Below, piece by piece: positions 18,380 through 27,653 of a stretch of DNA of 64,000 nucleotides (position 1 is its first letter; each line of letters starts with the position of its first letter). Origin of the DNA: Arthrobacter terricola (GTDB lineage Bacteria; Actinomycetota; Actinomycetes; Actinomycetales; Micrococcaceae); NCBI RefSeq assembly GCF_004354015.1, contig NZ_SMRU01000015.1:1-64000 (forward strand), in the 5' to 3' direction. A program made the translations under genes and the position numbers. The notes beneath the pieces are model-generated. The model worked only from the letters and a program-made list of their open reading frames with translations, did no database searches and was not told the DNA's origin.

Positions 18380-19411
18380 CTATCGCCGCGTAACGCCCGA
18401 CGTCGACTCCCGGACTACGAGTTCGGGCTCCTCGACGTAATGCTCGGCGCGTTCACCCGTGAGTATCTGGTGGCGGAGCATCTTGAAAGTGGCAATGCCG
18501 AGAGCTCGAAAGTCGATGCGCATGGTTGTCAGAGGGGGCGAGAAGTAAGCGGCAGCAGGCATGTCGTCCACACCCACGACGGAAAAGTCCCGGGGCGCCT
18601 TGGCGTCCCGCCGCTCCATCGCGCTCATGAATCCAAGGGCGATCTCGTCATTGCTGGCAAAAACAGCGGTGAACGTCGCCGGATCGGCCAGTTCGCCGGC
18701 CTTGAATCCGGAAATCGAAGACCAGTCGTGGGCGACATCGATCACCTGGGGGCTCAGGCCGGCATTTTCCATGGCATCCCGGTAGCCGCGCTCGCGCTCT
18801 TTGGCTTCGTTTCGCGTTGACGGCCCGGCGACGTGGAGGATGTCGCGATGGCCGAGTCCAATGAGGTGGCGCGTCGCTTGCCAGCCAGCAGCATGCGAAT
18901 GCGCGCCGGCGGACCCGCCGCCTGTTGAGGGAAGCTCGGAGACCGTCATCAAAGGAGTGGACTGGTCCCAGCCATCGAGCAGTTTGTCGACGCCGGGTAT
19001 CGGAGTGGACAGTACGATCCCGTCGACCTGGACGGACTTGAAGTGGTCAAGGGCCCGCCGGGCTTCGCCCTCCCAGTTCCTGGCCTCGAAGTCGAGGTCA
19101 AGTTGGGCGATGGTCAGGGTGACGTCGGCTTCGCGTGCCGCGAGTCCCAATCCGGTGAGTACGCTCGCGCTTCCGTAATTGAGGGCGCCGATGCTCAAGA
19201 CGCCTACGGAGTTGGTCCTGCTGGTTCGTAGCGTGCGCGCGGATTGGTTGGGCACGTATCCCAGTTCTTCGATGGCGGCCGCGACCCGTTCGCGCGTCTC
19301 CGCCCGGACATATCCGACGCCGGTAAAGTAACGGGACACTGTTTGGGCCGAGACACTGGCCAGCTTTGCGACGTCCGCCATGCTGGGCCGCGTCGGCTTC
19401 GCTTTCGCCAA
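18380..19411 (-). CDS. LacI-family regulator of the sugar locus
   Basis: 343 residues. The helix-turn-helix is MADVAKLASVSAQTVSRYFTG, followed by the hinge YVPNQSARTLRTSRTNSVGVLS and a periplasmic-binding-protein-like ligand domain ending in the usual VGVDDMPAAAYFSPPLTTM region. The start chosen is TTG at 19411 because a perfect GGAGG lies seven bases upstream; a longer ATG-started frame exists but lacks such a site. It is divergent from the sugar-uptake operon, and the palindrome GTCAACCGGTTGAC at 19495-19508 covers that operon's likely -35 box. It most likely represses uptake and breakdown genes until a sugar inducer binds. Confidence 0.88.
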   Translation of the reverse strand: MAKAKPTRPSMADVAKLASVSAQTVSRYFTGVGYVRAETRERVAAAIEELGYVPNQSARTLRTSRTNSVGVLSIGALNYGSASVLTGLGLAAREADVTLTIAQLDLDFEARNWEGEARRALDHFKSVQVDGIVLSTPIPGVDKLLDGWDQSTPLMTVSELPSTGGGSAGAHSHAAGWQATRHLIGLGHRDILHVAGPSTRNEAKERERGYRDAMENAGLSPQVIDVAHDWSSISGFKAGELADPATFTAVFASNDEIALGFMSAMERRDAKAPRDFSVVGVDDMPAAAYFSPPLTTMRIDFRALGIATFKMLRHQILTGERAEHYVEEPELVVRESTSGVTRR

Positions 19412-19494
19412 GGGTCTACCTCCGTTTGGATCGGCAATCCACTCTTGCAGTCTATGTTCAACCACGAAGAGGCCCTCACTTTCAGGAAATATTG

Positions 19495-19508
19495 GTCAAC
19501 CGGTTGAC
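19495..19508. promoter_or_regulatory. LacI operator, perfect 14-bp palindrome
   Basis: GTCAACCGGTTGAC, with the central CpG typical of LacI-family sites. It overlaps the -35 hexamer TTGACT of the sugar operon and lies 84 bases from the lacI start, so it could control both directions. Confidence 0.85.
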
Positions 19509-19533
19509 TTGGGTTATCGTAAACCTACATAAT
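19504..19533 (+). promoter_or_regulatory. Likely sigma-70 promoter of sugar-uptake operon
   Basis: TTGACT at 19504-19509 and CATAAT at 19528-19533 with an 18-base spacer. The -35 box is inside the LacI palindrome, which suits simple repression. Confidence 0.6.
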
Positions 19534-19636
19534 TTTTATGGGCTAGATCACATCCACGCGGCGCTTCAGGGAAGCCCCGGCCGAGGTGTCAGTGACGACA
19601 GCACCCTCCACTCAAAACCTATGAAAGGACGCGAAG

Positions 19637-20905
19637 ATGCGTTTGCTTGCCAAAGGCGTAGCAGCATTGGCCGCCGTCGCACTGCTTGCCGGTTGCGGCG
19701 CCAATGCCTCAGGCACTTCGAACGATTCCGGAAAGACCACCGTCACTTGGTGGACCATCAACCAAAGCTCCCCCAGTGCGGACGCTGCCCTCGACAAGAT
19801 CATCACCGACTTCGAAGCAGCCAACCCCGACATCAAGATCGAGCGGACAGCCCGTGCGGTTGACGCCCACAAGGACGCGCTGCGCACCGCCATCGGCACG
19901 TCCGCCGCCCCCGATATCTACAACTACTGGGCCGGCCCGGGCCTCGGCGGCGAACTGGTGAAGGCCAACGCGAGCGCCGACCTCACGGACTACTACAAGC
20001 AATACAACTGGCAGGACCGTTTCACGGGAGCGGCCCTGAATCCGGTCACCCAGTACGGCGGATTCCAGGGCGTGCCGTGGAAGCTCAACGGTGAAGCCCT
20101 CTATTACAACAAGGCTTTGTTCGCGAAGGCCGGCATCACCAAACTGCCCACTACCCTCGATGAACTCAACGACACCGCGGCCAAGCTCAAGGCCGCCGGC
20201 ATCACGCCGATCGAGTTCGGCGGGACCGTCAACTGGCACCTCATGCGCTTGCTCGACACCTTCCTCGAGGGTTACTGCGGATCCGCCAAGTTCGACCAAT
20301 TGGTGACCAACAAGGCCAACTGGGGCAAGGAAGACTGCGTGACGAAGTCGTTCACGAACCTGGCCACGTGGTCCAAGGATTACCTGAACCCGGGCTTCAT
20401 CGGGATCAACAACGATGAATCCTCGGCCCTGTTCTACAACGGCAAAGCCGCGATGGCCCTTGAAGGCGACTGGTTCGACAAGAACATCAGCGACCAGAAG
20501 GTCAACATGAATGACTTCGGTGTCTTCCCGTTGCCCACCGGCACCGGACGCCTCTATGGATTCGAAGAAGCCGAGTACATCAGCAAGGACAGCCCGCACA
20601 AGGATGCCGCTGCGAAGTTCCTCGACTATCTGACCTCTACCAAGGTCCAGCAGGAGGTCCTGGGGACGTTCGCCACCCAGTCCGTCAACAAGGCCGTGAC
20701 TCCGAAGGCCGGCGGGGATGCCTTGAGCACGTCGTGGGACAGCATCTTCAAGGACGCCAAGGGCCTGTACATGAACAACGACCAGAACCTCTCGTTGTCC
20801 AGCACCACTGAGTACTGGCGGATCCAGAACCTGGTTGCCACCGGGGGCATGGCACCTGACCAGGCCGGCGCCGAGTTCCAGAAGTTCCTGGACTCGAACA
20901 ACTAG
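19637..20905 (+). CDS. ABC sugar-binding lipoprotein
   Basis: 422-residue extracellular solute-binding protein, family 1 (UgpB/MalE-like). The signal peptide ends in the lipobox LLAGC with lipidated Cys20. The mature part has VTWWTINQSSPSADAALDKI, the NYWAGPGLGGELVKA ligand-site region, GVPWKLNGEALYYNKALF, and the C-terminal EEAEYISKDSPHKDAAAKFLDYL pattern. It captures a sugar or oligosaccharide outside the cell and passes it to the two permeases encoded next. An AAGGA site precedes the ATG. The ATP-hydrolysing subunit is not encoded here, so it presumably uses a shared MsmK-like ATPase. Confidence 0.92.
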   Translation: MRLLAKGVAALAAVALLAGCGANASGTSNDSGKTTVTWWTINQSSPSADAALDKIITDFEAANPDIKIERTARAVDAHKDALRTAIGTSAAPDIYNYWAGPGLGGELVKANASADLTDYYKQYNWQDRFTGAALNPVTQYGGFQGVPWKLNGEALYYNKALFAKAGITKLPTTLDELNDTAAKLKAAGITPIEFGGTVNWHLMRLLDTFLEGYCGSAKFDQLVTNKANWGKEDCVTKSFTNLATWSKDYLNPGFIGINNDESSALFYNGKAAMALEGDWFDKNISDQKVNMNDFGVFPLPTGTGRLYGFEEAEYISKDSPHKDAAAKFLDYLTSTKVQQEVLGTFATQSVNKAVTPKAGGDALSTSWDSIFKDAKGLYMNNDQNLSLSSTTEYWRIQNLVATGGMAPDQAGAEFQKFLDSNN

Positions 20906-20984
20906 CCGACGACGGCGGGGTGCGGCCGCCAGCCGCGGCCGCACCCTTCGTTCCACACCGTTTTCACGAACCAAAGGCAGACCC

Positions 20985-21953
20985 TTGACCAAGCTCATAG
21001 CCACACGGCTCTCCGAAACACCGGGGCTGAAGACGCGGCCTTCGCCCAAAAAACCGCTGCTGAAGCGCATCGCGAAAGGCGGCTTCGTCGCCGCCCTCCC
21101 CTTCCTGGCCCCGGCCTTGGCAGCCTATGTTGTCTTCGTCATCGGCCCCATGTTCAGCGCGGTCCGGCTGAGCCTCTACAAATGGTCCGGTTTCACCACG
21201 GACAAGCAGGTATTCGTCGGCTTCCAGAACTACGTCCGCCTGTTCACCAAGGACCCCGTCTTCTGGACGGCAGTGCAGAACAGCGTCGTCTGGGTGTTGT
21301 TGTCGCTCGTCATTCCCACCACCCTGGGACTCCTGATGGCGCTGGCACTGAACCGCCCGGTTTTCGGCCGCAACGTCTTCCGCTCCGTCTTCTACATACC
21401 CGGCGTCCTGGCCCCGATCGCCATCGCCAACATGTGGCGCTGGATGTACAACCCCAACTACGGCGTTATCTCGGACATTTCCAAGGCACTGCACTTCGGC
21501 GACGGCTCAGGGGTCACGTTCCTCAGCGACCCAAAGGTTGCCATCTACGCGATTTTCGCCGCATTCGTGTGGCAGGTCGCCGGGCTGAACATGGTGTTGT
21601 TCCTCGCCGGCCTGCAAAGCGTCTCGAAGGAACTCGTGGAGTCGGCCCGCCTGGACGGTGCGAACGCGTGGCAAGTATTCCGCAACGTGACCCTTCCGGC
21701 ACTCAGGCCGACCGTCGTCGTCGTGCTTGTCCTGACGATCGTCAACTCCATCAAGGTCTTCGACCTGGTGGTTGGCATGACCGGTGGCGGCCCGGCCCAG
21801 AAGTCCCAAGTGCTGGCGCTGTGGTCCTACAGCCAGTCGTTCCTGAACCACGATTTCGGCCTCGGCAACGCCACCGCAACAGTGCTGCTCCTCATCACGC
21901 TGGTGCTGGTGATCCCCTACATGATCTGGTCCACCAAAGGAAACGAAGACTAA
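20985..21953 (+). CDS. ABC sugar permease, MalF-like
   Basis: 322-residue inner-membrane permease with six helices. After a basic N-terminal segment the first helix is FVAALPFLAPALAAYVVFVI. The cytoplasmic EAA loop that contacts the ATPase reads ELVESARLDGANAWQVFRNVTLPAL. A TTG at 20985 with AAAGGCAG just upstream is the likely start; longer in-frame versions run into the end of the binding-protein gene. Its TAA stop overlaps the next ATG by one base. Works with the binding protein at 19637 and the MalG-like partner. Confidence 0.9.
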   Translation: MTKLIATRLSETPGLKTRPSPKKPLLKRIAKGGFVAALPFLAPALAAYVVFVIGPMFSAVRLSLYKWSGFTTDKQVFVGFQNYVRLFTKDPVFWTAVQNSVVWVLLSLVIPTTLGLLMALALNRPVFGRNVFRSVFYIPGVLAPIAIANMWRWMYNPNYGVISDISKALHFGDGSGVTFLSDPKVAIYAIFAAFVWQVAGLNMVLFLAGLQSVSKELVESARLDGANAWQVFRNVTLPALRPTVVVVLVLTIVNSIKVFDLVVGMTGGGPAQKSQVLALWSYSQSFLNHDFGLGNATATVLLLITLVLVIPYMIWSTKGNED

Positions 21954-22840
21954 TGTCCACCCTGACCATGAGCCGTCGAACCAACAAGGCCGACGCCGTA
22001 GCCCGCCCGCGCCGGAATGTCGACTACATCCGGATCGGCCTCTGGATCGCCTTGGCCATCTCCATGCTGGTCTGGGCCATGCCCCTGATCTTCGTGGTGC
22101 TGACCTCGTTGAAGTCCGAAAACCAGATCTTCTCGACGTCCTCGTTCTCACTGCCGAGCAGCGCCGAATGGGCGAACTACGCCAAAGCATTGCAGACGGG
22201 CAACCTCCTTACTGCCGGCGGAAACAGCCTCCTGATCGCGATCATCAAGGTCCCCGTTGGCCTGTTCATCTCCGCAGCAGCGGCCTTCGCCCTTTCACGC
22301 ATCAAGTTCAAATTCAGCCGCGGACTGCTGGCCGCCTTCGCCTTGGGTTCCATGGTTCCGATCCAGGTCGCCCTCGGTCCCCTGTTCCGCACCATCCTTG
22401 ACCTCGGGCTGCTCAACAACCCGCTCGGCGTGATCCTGCCGTACATCGGATTCGGCCTGCCGTACCAGGTCTTCATCCTCTACGGCTTCTTCACGGCGGT
22501 ACCGAAGGAGATCGACGAAAGCGTCCGTGTCGACGGCGGCGGAAACCTCCGATTGTTCCTCCAGATCATCCTGCCGCTGTCCAAGCCGGCCCTCGCGGCA
22601 CTGTTCATCCTGGACTTCGTGTCCACGTGGAACGAATACGCGATCGCCCTGGTCGTCCTGCAGAACAAGGCGTCGCAGACCATTCCGCTGGCCATCCAGA
22701 GCTTCCAGTCGCAATTCACCAGTTCCTACGGCCCGCTCAACGCGTTCACGATCATGTCCATCCTTCCTGTGGTCATCATCTACCTGCTCTTCCAGCGCTA
22801 CTTCGTCCAAGGCATGTTCACCGGCGCCGTCAAGGGCTGA
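21953..22840 (+). CDS. ABC sugar permease, MalG-like
   Basis: 295-residue second permease subunit. The first helix is IGLWIALAISMLVWAMPLIFVVL; the EAA loop is EIDESVRVDGGGNLRLFLQIILPL, and the final helices end FTIMSILPVVIIYLLFQRYFVQGMF, with the common terminal GAVKG. The ATG overlaps the stop of the MalF-like gene (TAATG). This gives equimolar expression of the two channel subunits. Confidence 0.92.
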   Translation: MSTLTMSRRTNKADAVARPRRNVDYIRIGLWIALAISMLVWAMPLIFVVLTSLKSENQIFSTSSFSLPSSAEWANYAKALQTGNLLTAGGNSLLIAIIKVPVGLFISAAAAFALSRIKFKFSRGLLAAFALGSMVPIQVALGPLFRTILDLGLLNNPLGVILPYIGFGLPYQVFILYGFFTAVPKEIDESVRVDGGGNLRLFLQIILPLSKPALAALFILDFVSTWNEYAIALVVLQNKASQTIPLAIQSFQSQFTSSYGPLNAFTIMSILPVVIIYLLFQRYFVQGMFTGAVKG

Positions 22841-22883
22841 GCAACTACACGCCCGCTGAAACCCACCACACTAGAGAGAACCG

Positions 22884-24641
22884 ATGCCAACTTTCACCCC
22901 GCTGACCCCGTTGTTCGAAGTCATGCGCGATCCGTCAGCCCACGAAATCATCAGCGAAGAGATTCCCGAGCTCGCGGCCAACCCGATCCTGCACACCCTC
23001 TACCACTACCCCCTCGGGCTCATCCTCGGAACGGAAGAACGGCTCTTGGGGGACGCGGCACGACGCGCCGAAATCCTCGCCAAGATCACGGCCGTGGACC
23101 CGGACCACGCGACGCACGCCAACAACAAGCCCGTGCGGAACCATCCCCGGGCCGACTACGAAACCGGCTCGGTTCCGGCAGGTTCGGCACCCGCACGCTT
23201 CCCGGACACCGCAGCGAAGTGGGCCGCTTTCGAAATCGAGCTCGACGGACCGGACCACGGGAACCCGTTCACCGACGTCGAACTTTGGGCTGAATTCACC
23301 AGCAATGGCGAGACGCTGAAGGTTCCGGGCTTTTACGACGGCGACGGCAGCTACCGGATCCGGCTGTTCGTCCCGGAGTCCGGGACGTGGTCCTTCACAA
23401 CCTTCAGCAACGCCCGCTCGCTCGCAGGGATCACGGGCACTTTCGAGGCGGGCGCGGCGGCGTCGCGCGGCATCGTGCGGGTGGCGGAACAGTTCCATTT
23501 CGCGTACGACGACGGCGCACCGCACCTTCCGATCGGTACGACTTCCTACGTGTGGAACCACCAAGGGGACGCCCTCGAGGACAAGACCCTCGAATCGCTG
23601 GCCAACGGACCTTTCAACAAGATGCGGATGTGCGTCTTCCCCAAGTCGTACCTCTTCAACGAGAACGAACCCGAAATCTACCCCTACGAAGGCTCCCTCG
23701 ACGAAGGCTTCGACTACCTTCGCCCCAACCCGGCGTTCTGGGCGCATCTGGAGCACCGCATCGACCAGCTCGAGGAACTCGGCATCGAAGCGGACCTGAT
23801 CCTTTTCCACGCTTACGACCGTTGGGGCTTCTCCACCATGGGCCCGGATGCCGACGACCTCTTCGTCAAATACGCCGTGGCGCGGCTCGCCTCCAAGCGC
23901 AACATCTGGTGGTCGCTCGCCAACGAATACGACCTCCTTTTCGACAAGGACACCGCGGACTGGGAACGCTTCGCGGACATCGTCACGGCCAACGATCCCA
24001 ATGGCCACCTCCTGTCCATCCATAATTGCCGCGAATTTTACGACCACTCCCGGCCTTGGGTGACGCACTGCAGCATCCAGCGCCAGGACATCTACAAGAC
24101 CGCCGAGATGACCACGGAATGGCGGAAGCAGTTCGGCAAGCCGATCGTCATCGACGAATGCGCCTACGAAGGCAACATCGACCAGGGCTGGGGCAACATC
24201 ACCGGAGAGGAAATGACCCGCCGTTTCTGGGAAGGAGCCATGCGGGGCGGATACGTCGGACACGGCGAAACCTATATGGATCCGGCCGACGTGCTCTGGT
24301 GGGCCAAAGGCGGAGAGTTGAAGGGAACCAGCCCGGACCGCATCGGCTTCCTGCGCCGTATCCTCGAAGAAAGCCCGGGCGGCCGCCTCGAGCCGCTGCC
24401 CGGACACTGGGATGCGGTGAGCGCCGGCGTCAAGGACGATTATGAAATCATCTATTTCGGTTTCAACCAGCCAACGTACCGGCGCTTCGTGAAGCCCCAG
24501 GACGTTGCATTCGAGGTGGACATCATCGATACCTGGAACATGACGGTCGAGACCCTTGAAGGGACTTATTCGGGGCGTTTCCGCGTGGAACTTCCCGGCC
24601 GCCAATTCATCGCCCTGCGCCTGCGGGCAGTGGGTTCATAG
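22884..24641 (+). CDS. Apiosidase-like glycoside hydrolase (DUF5060/DUF4038/DUF5605)
   Basis: 585 residues, no signal peptide, so intracellular. A beta-sandwich DUF5060-like domain (about residues 100-190, AAFEIELDGPDHGNPFTDVE) precedes a TIM barrel (about 195-480) of the DUF4038 apiosidase-like type. A DUF5605-like beta domain (about 490-585) closes the protein. Likely catalytic acids are Glu348 in WSLANEYD and Glu425 in VIDECAYEG, in the positions expected for a retaining clan-A hydrolase. It lies in the LacI-controlled uptake operon directly before an apionate-lactonase-like gene. Release of a sugar such as apiose from imported glycosides is a reasonable inference; the substrate is not shown. 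Confidence 0.75.
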   Translation: MPTFTPLTPLFEVMRDPSAHEIISEEIPELAANPILHTLYHYPLGLILGTEERLLGDAARRAEILAKITAVDPDHATHANNKPVRNHPRADYETGSVPAGSAPARFPDTAAKWAAFEIELDGPDHGNPFTDVELWAEFTSNGETLKVPGFYDGDGSYRIRLFVPESGTWSFTTFSNARSLAGITGTFEAGAAASRGIVRVAEQFHFAYDDGAPHLPIGTTSYVWNHQGDALEDKTLESLANGPFNKMRMCVFPKSYLFNENEPEIYPYEGSLDEGFDYLRPNPAFWAHLEHRIDQLEELGIEADLILFHAYDRWGFSTMGPDADDLFVKYAVARLASKRNIWWSLANEYDLLFDKDTADWERFADIVTANDPNGHLLSIHNCREFYDHSRPWVTHCSIQRQDIYKTAEMTTEWRKQFGKPIVIDECAYEGNIDQGWGNITGEEMTRRFWEGAMRGGYVGHGETYMDPADVLWWAKGGELKGTSPDRIGFLRRILEESPGGRLEPLPGHWDAVSAGVKDDYEIIYFGFNQPTYRRFVKPQDVAFEVDIIDTWNMTVETLEGTYSGRFRVELPGRQFIALRLRAVGS

Positions 24642-24647
24642 CCAACC

Positions 24648-26237
24648 ATGGACTCCAACACGCTTTTCTTCGGCCCGTGGTCGGCGACGCTCAGGGGCGA
24701 GGAACTCGTGGACATCCGACACCACGGCTCCCCCGTCTTGCGCGGGTTGCGGGCCGTGGTGCGCAACCACAATTGGCTCACGCTCACCCCTACCGTGCTA
24801 TCCGCGAGGACCTCCGAGTCGCCCGGGTTCCTGGAACTGGTCCTCGACCTCGGCTGGGGCGGCCTCGGTGCCCGGTACGCGGGCGAGGTGACCTTCCGGT
24901 TCGAACCGGACGGCCTCGCCGTCGCCTTCCGGGGGACCGCTATGGAGGACTTCTCCTCCAACCGGATCGGCCTGGTGGTGCTGCACCGGCCGGACGACGC
25001 CGGGACGGCGGTCACCGTGACAGCTCCCGACGGCGGAACAACGGTTTCGGTGTTCCCGGAACGGATCAGCCCCCACCAACCGTTCAGGGACATCGCCGCG
25101 ATGTCGTGGGAACGGGAGGGCATGTCCTACCGCCTCGACTTCGAGGGCGACGTCTTCGAAACCGAGGACCAACGGAATTGGACCGACGCTTCCTTCAAGA
25201 CGTACAGCACACCGTTGTCCAAGCCGTTCCCCGTGCGCTACCGGGCCGGCGACGAAGTCCGGCAGTCCATCCGGCTCAGTGCCCGGCACAGCGTCCGCGT
25301 CCTCGATGAGGTCACGGGCCAGGTGCCGGAGTTGGGCGCGACAATCCTGGCCGAGATTTCCTCCTCGCCAAGTGCAGCCTCCTGCACGGTGCCGGCGTCG
25401 TCCGCGGCAGAACGGGCAGCCCCGCTCAAGCAGCCCCTCGACGCGCGGATCGTCGCGGATTCAGCGGATGACGCCGTCGGACTCGTCCGGCAACTCCCGT
25501 TGGACCGCGTCCGGCGGCTCGGTGTATACGGCGCGGGCACGCACGTGACGGAGAAGGAACTTTGGGTTGCCGTGGCGGAGGAAGCCGCCAAGTTGGGCTT
25601 CCAGGGGGAACTCATGGCCGGGGCGCGCAGCCATTTCACGGAACTGAACCGCAACCCTGGCAGCGCCCTGCCCGAAGCGGCGGGAATCACGTATTCCATC
25701 ACGCCGCAGATGCATGCCGTCGAGACCGAAGCCGTCTTGGAGACCCTGCCGATGCAGCGGCTCACCGCGGAAGAAGCGCTCCGCATCGGCAACGGCAGGC
25801 CGCTGCATGTCGGGCCGATCACCCTCGCGCCGCGCTTCAACGCGGTGTCCACGGAACCCCCGACGGCGGCCGAACTCACCCCGGGCGGCGCGCCGGAACC
25901 CAGCCCCTTCGCCGCGGCCTGGCTCCTTGGCAGCATCGCCGCCTTGTCCATTCCCGGAGTGGCGTCGCTGAACTACGGCGACCTGGCTGAAGTCGAGCCA
26001 GCACGGCAATTGCTTCAACAGCTCGCGGTACTCCACAGCTGTGATGTCCTCAAAGCCACTCGAAGCACCGAAATCGCCGTCTATCCCGTCCGGACCGGTG
26101 ACGGAACGCGCTGTTTCGTTGCGAACCTGACCCCGCGGGCCGCCGTCGTCCGCCTTTCTGGTTCCGGGGACAGTCCCGGCGCCGGCCGCGACCTCGAACT
26201 GTCAGCGTGGCAGACCGCAACGGTCCAACTCCCCTGA
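24648..26237 (+). CDS. D-apionate lactonase-like protein
   Basis: 529 residues, cytoplasmic. The N-terminal half (about 1-220) is a beta-rich domain with YRLDFEGDVFETEDQRNWTD and ASFKTYSTPLSKPFPV, a signature I associate with the ApnL (D-apionate lactonase) family. The middle part looks like a TIM barrel (VRRLGVYGAGTHVTEKELWV, HVGPITLAPRFNAV) and the C-terminus is a small beta domain (CFVANLTPRAAVVRLSG). In known apiose pathways the lactonase opens apionolactone to apionate. Here it follows the hydrolase by six bases and precedes an SDR dehydrogenase that could supply the lactone. Family assignment is from memory and needs a search. Confidence 0.55.
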   Translation: MDSNTLFFGPWSATLRGEELVDIRHHGSPVLRGLRAVVRNHNWLTLTPTVLSARTSESPGFLELVLDLGWGGLGARYAGEVTFRFEPDGLAVAFRGTAMEDFSSNRIGLVVLHRPDDAGTAVTVTAPDGGTTVSVFPERISPHQPFRDIAAMSWEREGMSYRLDFEGDVFETEDQRNWTDASFKTYSTPLSKPFPVRYRAGDEVRQSIRLSARHSVRVLDEVTGQVPELGATILAEISSSPSAASCTVPASSAAERAAPLKQPLDARIVADSADDAVGLVRQLPLDRVRRLGVYGAGTHVTEKELWVAVAEEAAKLGFQGELMAGARSHFTELNRNPGSALPEAAGITYSITPQMHAVETEAVLETLPMQRLTAEEALRIGNGRPLHVGPITLAPRFNAVSTEPPTAAELTPGGAPEPSPFAAAWLLGSIAALSIPGVASLNYGDLAEVEPARQLLQQLAVLHSCDVLKATRSTEIAVYPVRTGDGTRCFVANLTPRAAVVRLSGSGDSPGAGRDLELSAWQTATVQLP

Positions 26238-26265
26238 ACCCCGTTCTCCAGAAAGGAACAATCCC

Positions 26266-27021
26266 ATGTCCCAGCGCCTCGCAGGCAAGACCACCCTCGT
26301 CACGGGAGCCGCATCCGGCATCGGCCGGGCCGTTGCCACGCGCTTCGTCGCCGAAGGCGCCACCGTGTACTTCGCCGACCTGAACTACGAAGCCGCCGTC
26401 ATCGCCGCGAAGGAAACCGGCTCAGCCAACGCCACTGCCGTGGTCATGGACATCTCGGACGAGGCAAGCGTCGAAGCCGCCTACGCCACGGCCCTCGCCG
26501 CCGGCCCCCTCGACGTCGTGGTCGCGAACGCAGGAGTCCAGCTCTTCGGCCAGGACGCCCGCGTCGGCGACCTTGACCTGGAGGTGTGGGAGAAGACCGT
26601 GCGCATCAACCAGCGCGGCGCATTCCTGACGCTCAAGCACGCCGTCCGTGCCATGGCCGGCCACGGCGGGTCGATCATCTGCACGGGAAGCCCCACCGCC
26701 GTCGTCGCCTGCGGGCAGACTTTCACCGCGTACACCAGCTCCAAAGCGGGAGTGCACGGCCTGGCCCGCGTGGTCGCGGCCGACTACGCCGCCGAGGGCA
26801 TCCGGGTAAACACGGTAATCCCCGGCTACACCGAAACCCCGCTCGTGCAGACCATCGCCGACAACCCCGAACAACGCGCCGGACTCGTCGACGCCACCAT
26901 GCTCCGCCGTCCCGGCCGTGCCGAGGACGTCGAAGGCATCATGATCTACCTCGCGAGCGACGATTCCGCCTACGCCACGGGCGGACTCTTCACGGTGGAC
27001 GGCGGATTGACGGCGCTCTAG
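26266..27021 (+). CDS. SDR-family dehydrogenase
   Basis: 251-residue classical short-chain dehydrogenase. The cofactor loop TGAASGIG is at residues 14-21; NAGVQLFG carries the NAG motif, CTGSPTAV the catalytic serine region, and YTSSKAG the YxxxK pair. The C-terminus YATGGLFTVDGGLTAL is typical. An AAGGA site precedes the ATG. As last gene of the sugar operon it probably oxidises the sugar released by the hydrolase (for example to a lactone). The aspartate in FADLNYEAA suggests NAD rather than NADP. Confidence 0.9.
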   Translation: MSQRLAGKTTLVTGAASGIGRAVATRFVAEGATVYFADLNYEAAVIAAKETGSANATAVVMDISDEASVEAAYATALAAGPLDVVVANAGVQLFGQDARVGDLDLEVWEKTVRINQRGAFLTLKHAVRAMAGHGGSIICTGSPTAVVACGQTFTAYTSSKAGVHGLARVVAADYAAEGIRVNTVIPGYTETPLVQTIADNPEQRAGLVDATMLRRPGRAEDVEGIMIYLASDDSAYATGGLFTVDGGLTAL

Positions 27022-27089
27022 TACCTCAACCGGGCGGGGACTGCCGCCGTTCCAATGGTGGGATAATTGCCCAGCAGAAGGAGGCGGAC

Positions 27090-27623
27090 ATGAGTGAGGG
27101 CGGAATGCCGCCGCAAGGGGCACCCGAGTTATTGAGGCTCCTGCAGCAATTCACCGTTGCCACGGACCGTTACGTCGACGCCGTCAGCGACCGCACCGAA
27201 CTGCACCGCACGGACCTGAACGCCTTGGCAGTCATGGCAGCGGCCGAGCGCGAAGGCCAAACAGTGACACCCAGTTCGCTCCGCCATGCCTTGAACCTCA
27301 GCTCGCCCGCCACTACAGCACTCGTCGACAGGCTGGACCGGGCCGGCCACGTCACCCGCTCCCGCAGCAATTCCGACCGGCGCCAGGTCCACCTCGAGAT
27401 GACGGACACCGCGCGCTCCACGGGAGCATCGATGTTCCTCCCGCTCGCCCAAGCCATCTCCCCGCTCATCGCCCGGTTGTCGCCGGCGGAACTGCAAACC
27501 GTCACAACCTTCATGCGGCAGGCCATCCTCGCCACCGAACAAGCCGGGCAGCAGGCCTCCGATCTTCAAGCGAATGGAGTTATTCCTGAGGCCCCAGTGA
27601 CTGACAGGCCACTCCGGGAGTAA
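27090..27623 (+). CDS. MarR-family regulator
   Basis: 177-residue winged-helix regulator. The DNA-binding region (about residues 50-105) reads VTPSSLRHALNLSSPATTAL, then VDRLDRAGHVTRSRSNSDRRQVHLEM, the classic MarR recognition helix and wing with DRR. An AAGGAGG site precedes the ATG. The stop is about 30-45 bases upstream of the injection-system operon on the same strand, with only a weak five-base hairpin between, so it may be co-transcribed with it or regulate it. It could equally belong to the preceding sugar locus. Confidence 0.88.
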   Translation: MSEGGMPPQGAPELLRLLQQFTVATDRYVDAVSDRTELHRTDLNALAVMAAAEREGQTVTPSSLRHALNLSSPATTALVDRLDRAGHVTRSRSNSDRRQVHLEMTDTARSTGASMFLPLAQAISPLIARLSPAELQTVTTFMRQAILATEQAGQQASDLQANGVIPEAPVTDRPLRE

Positions 27624-27653
27624 CCTAGAGCACATCTGCTGTGCTGGACCTTT

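Noticed and set aside
22935..24605. 556-codon antisense frame opposite the apiosidase-like gene
   Set aside because: The sense gene has catalytic motifs and operon context; the antisense one has none.
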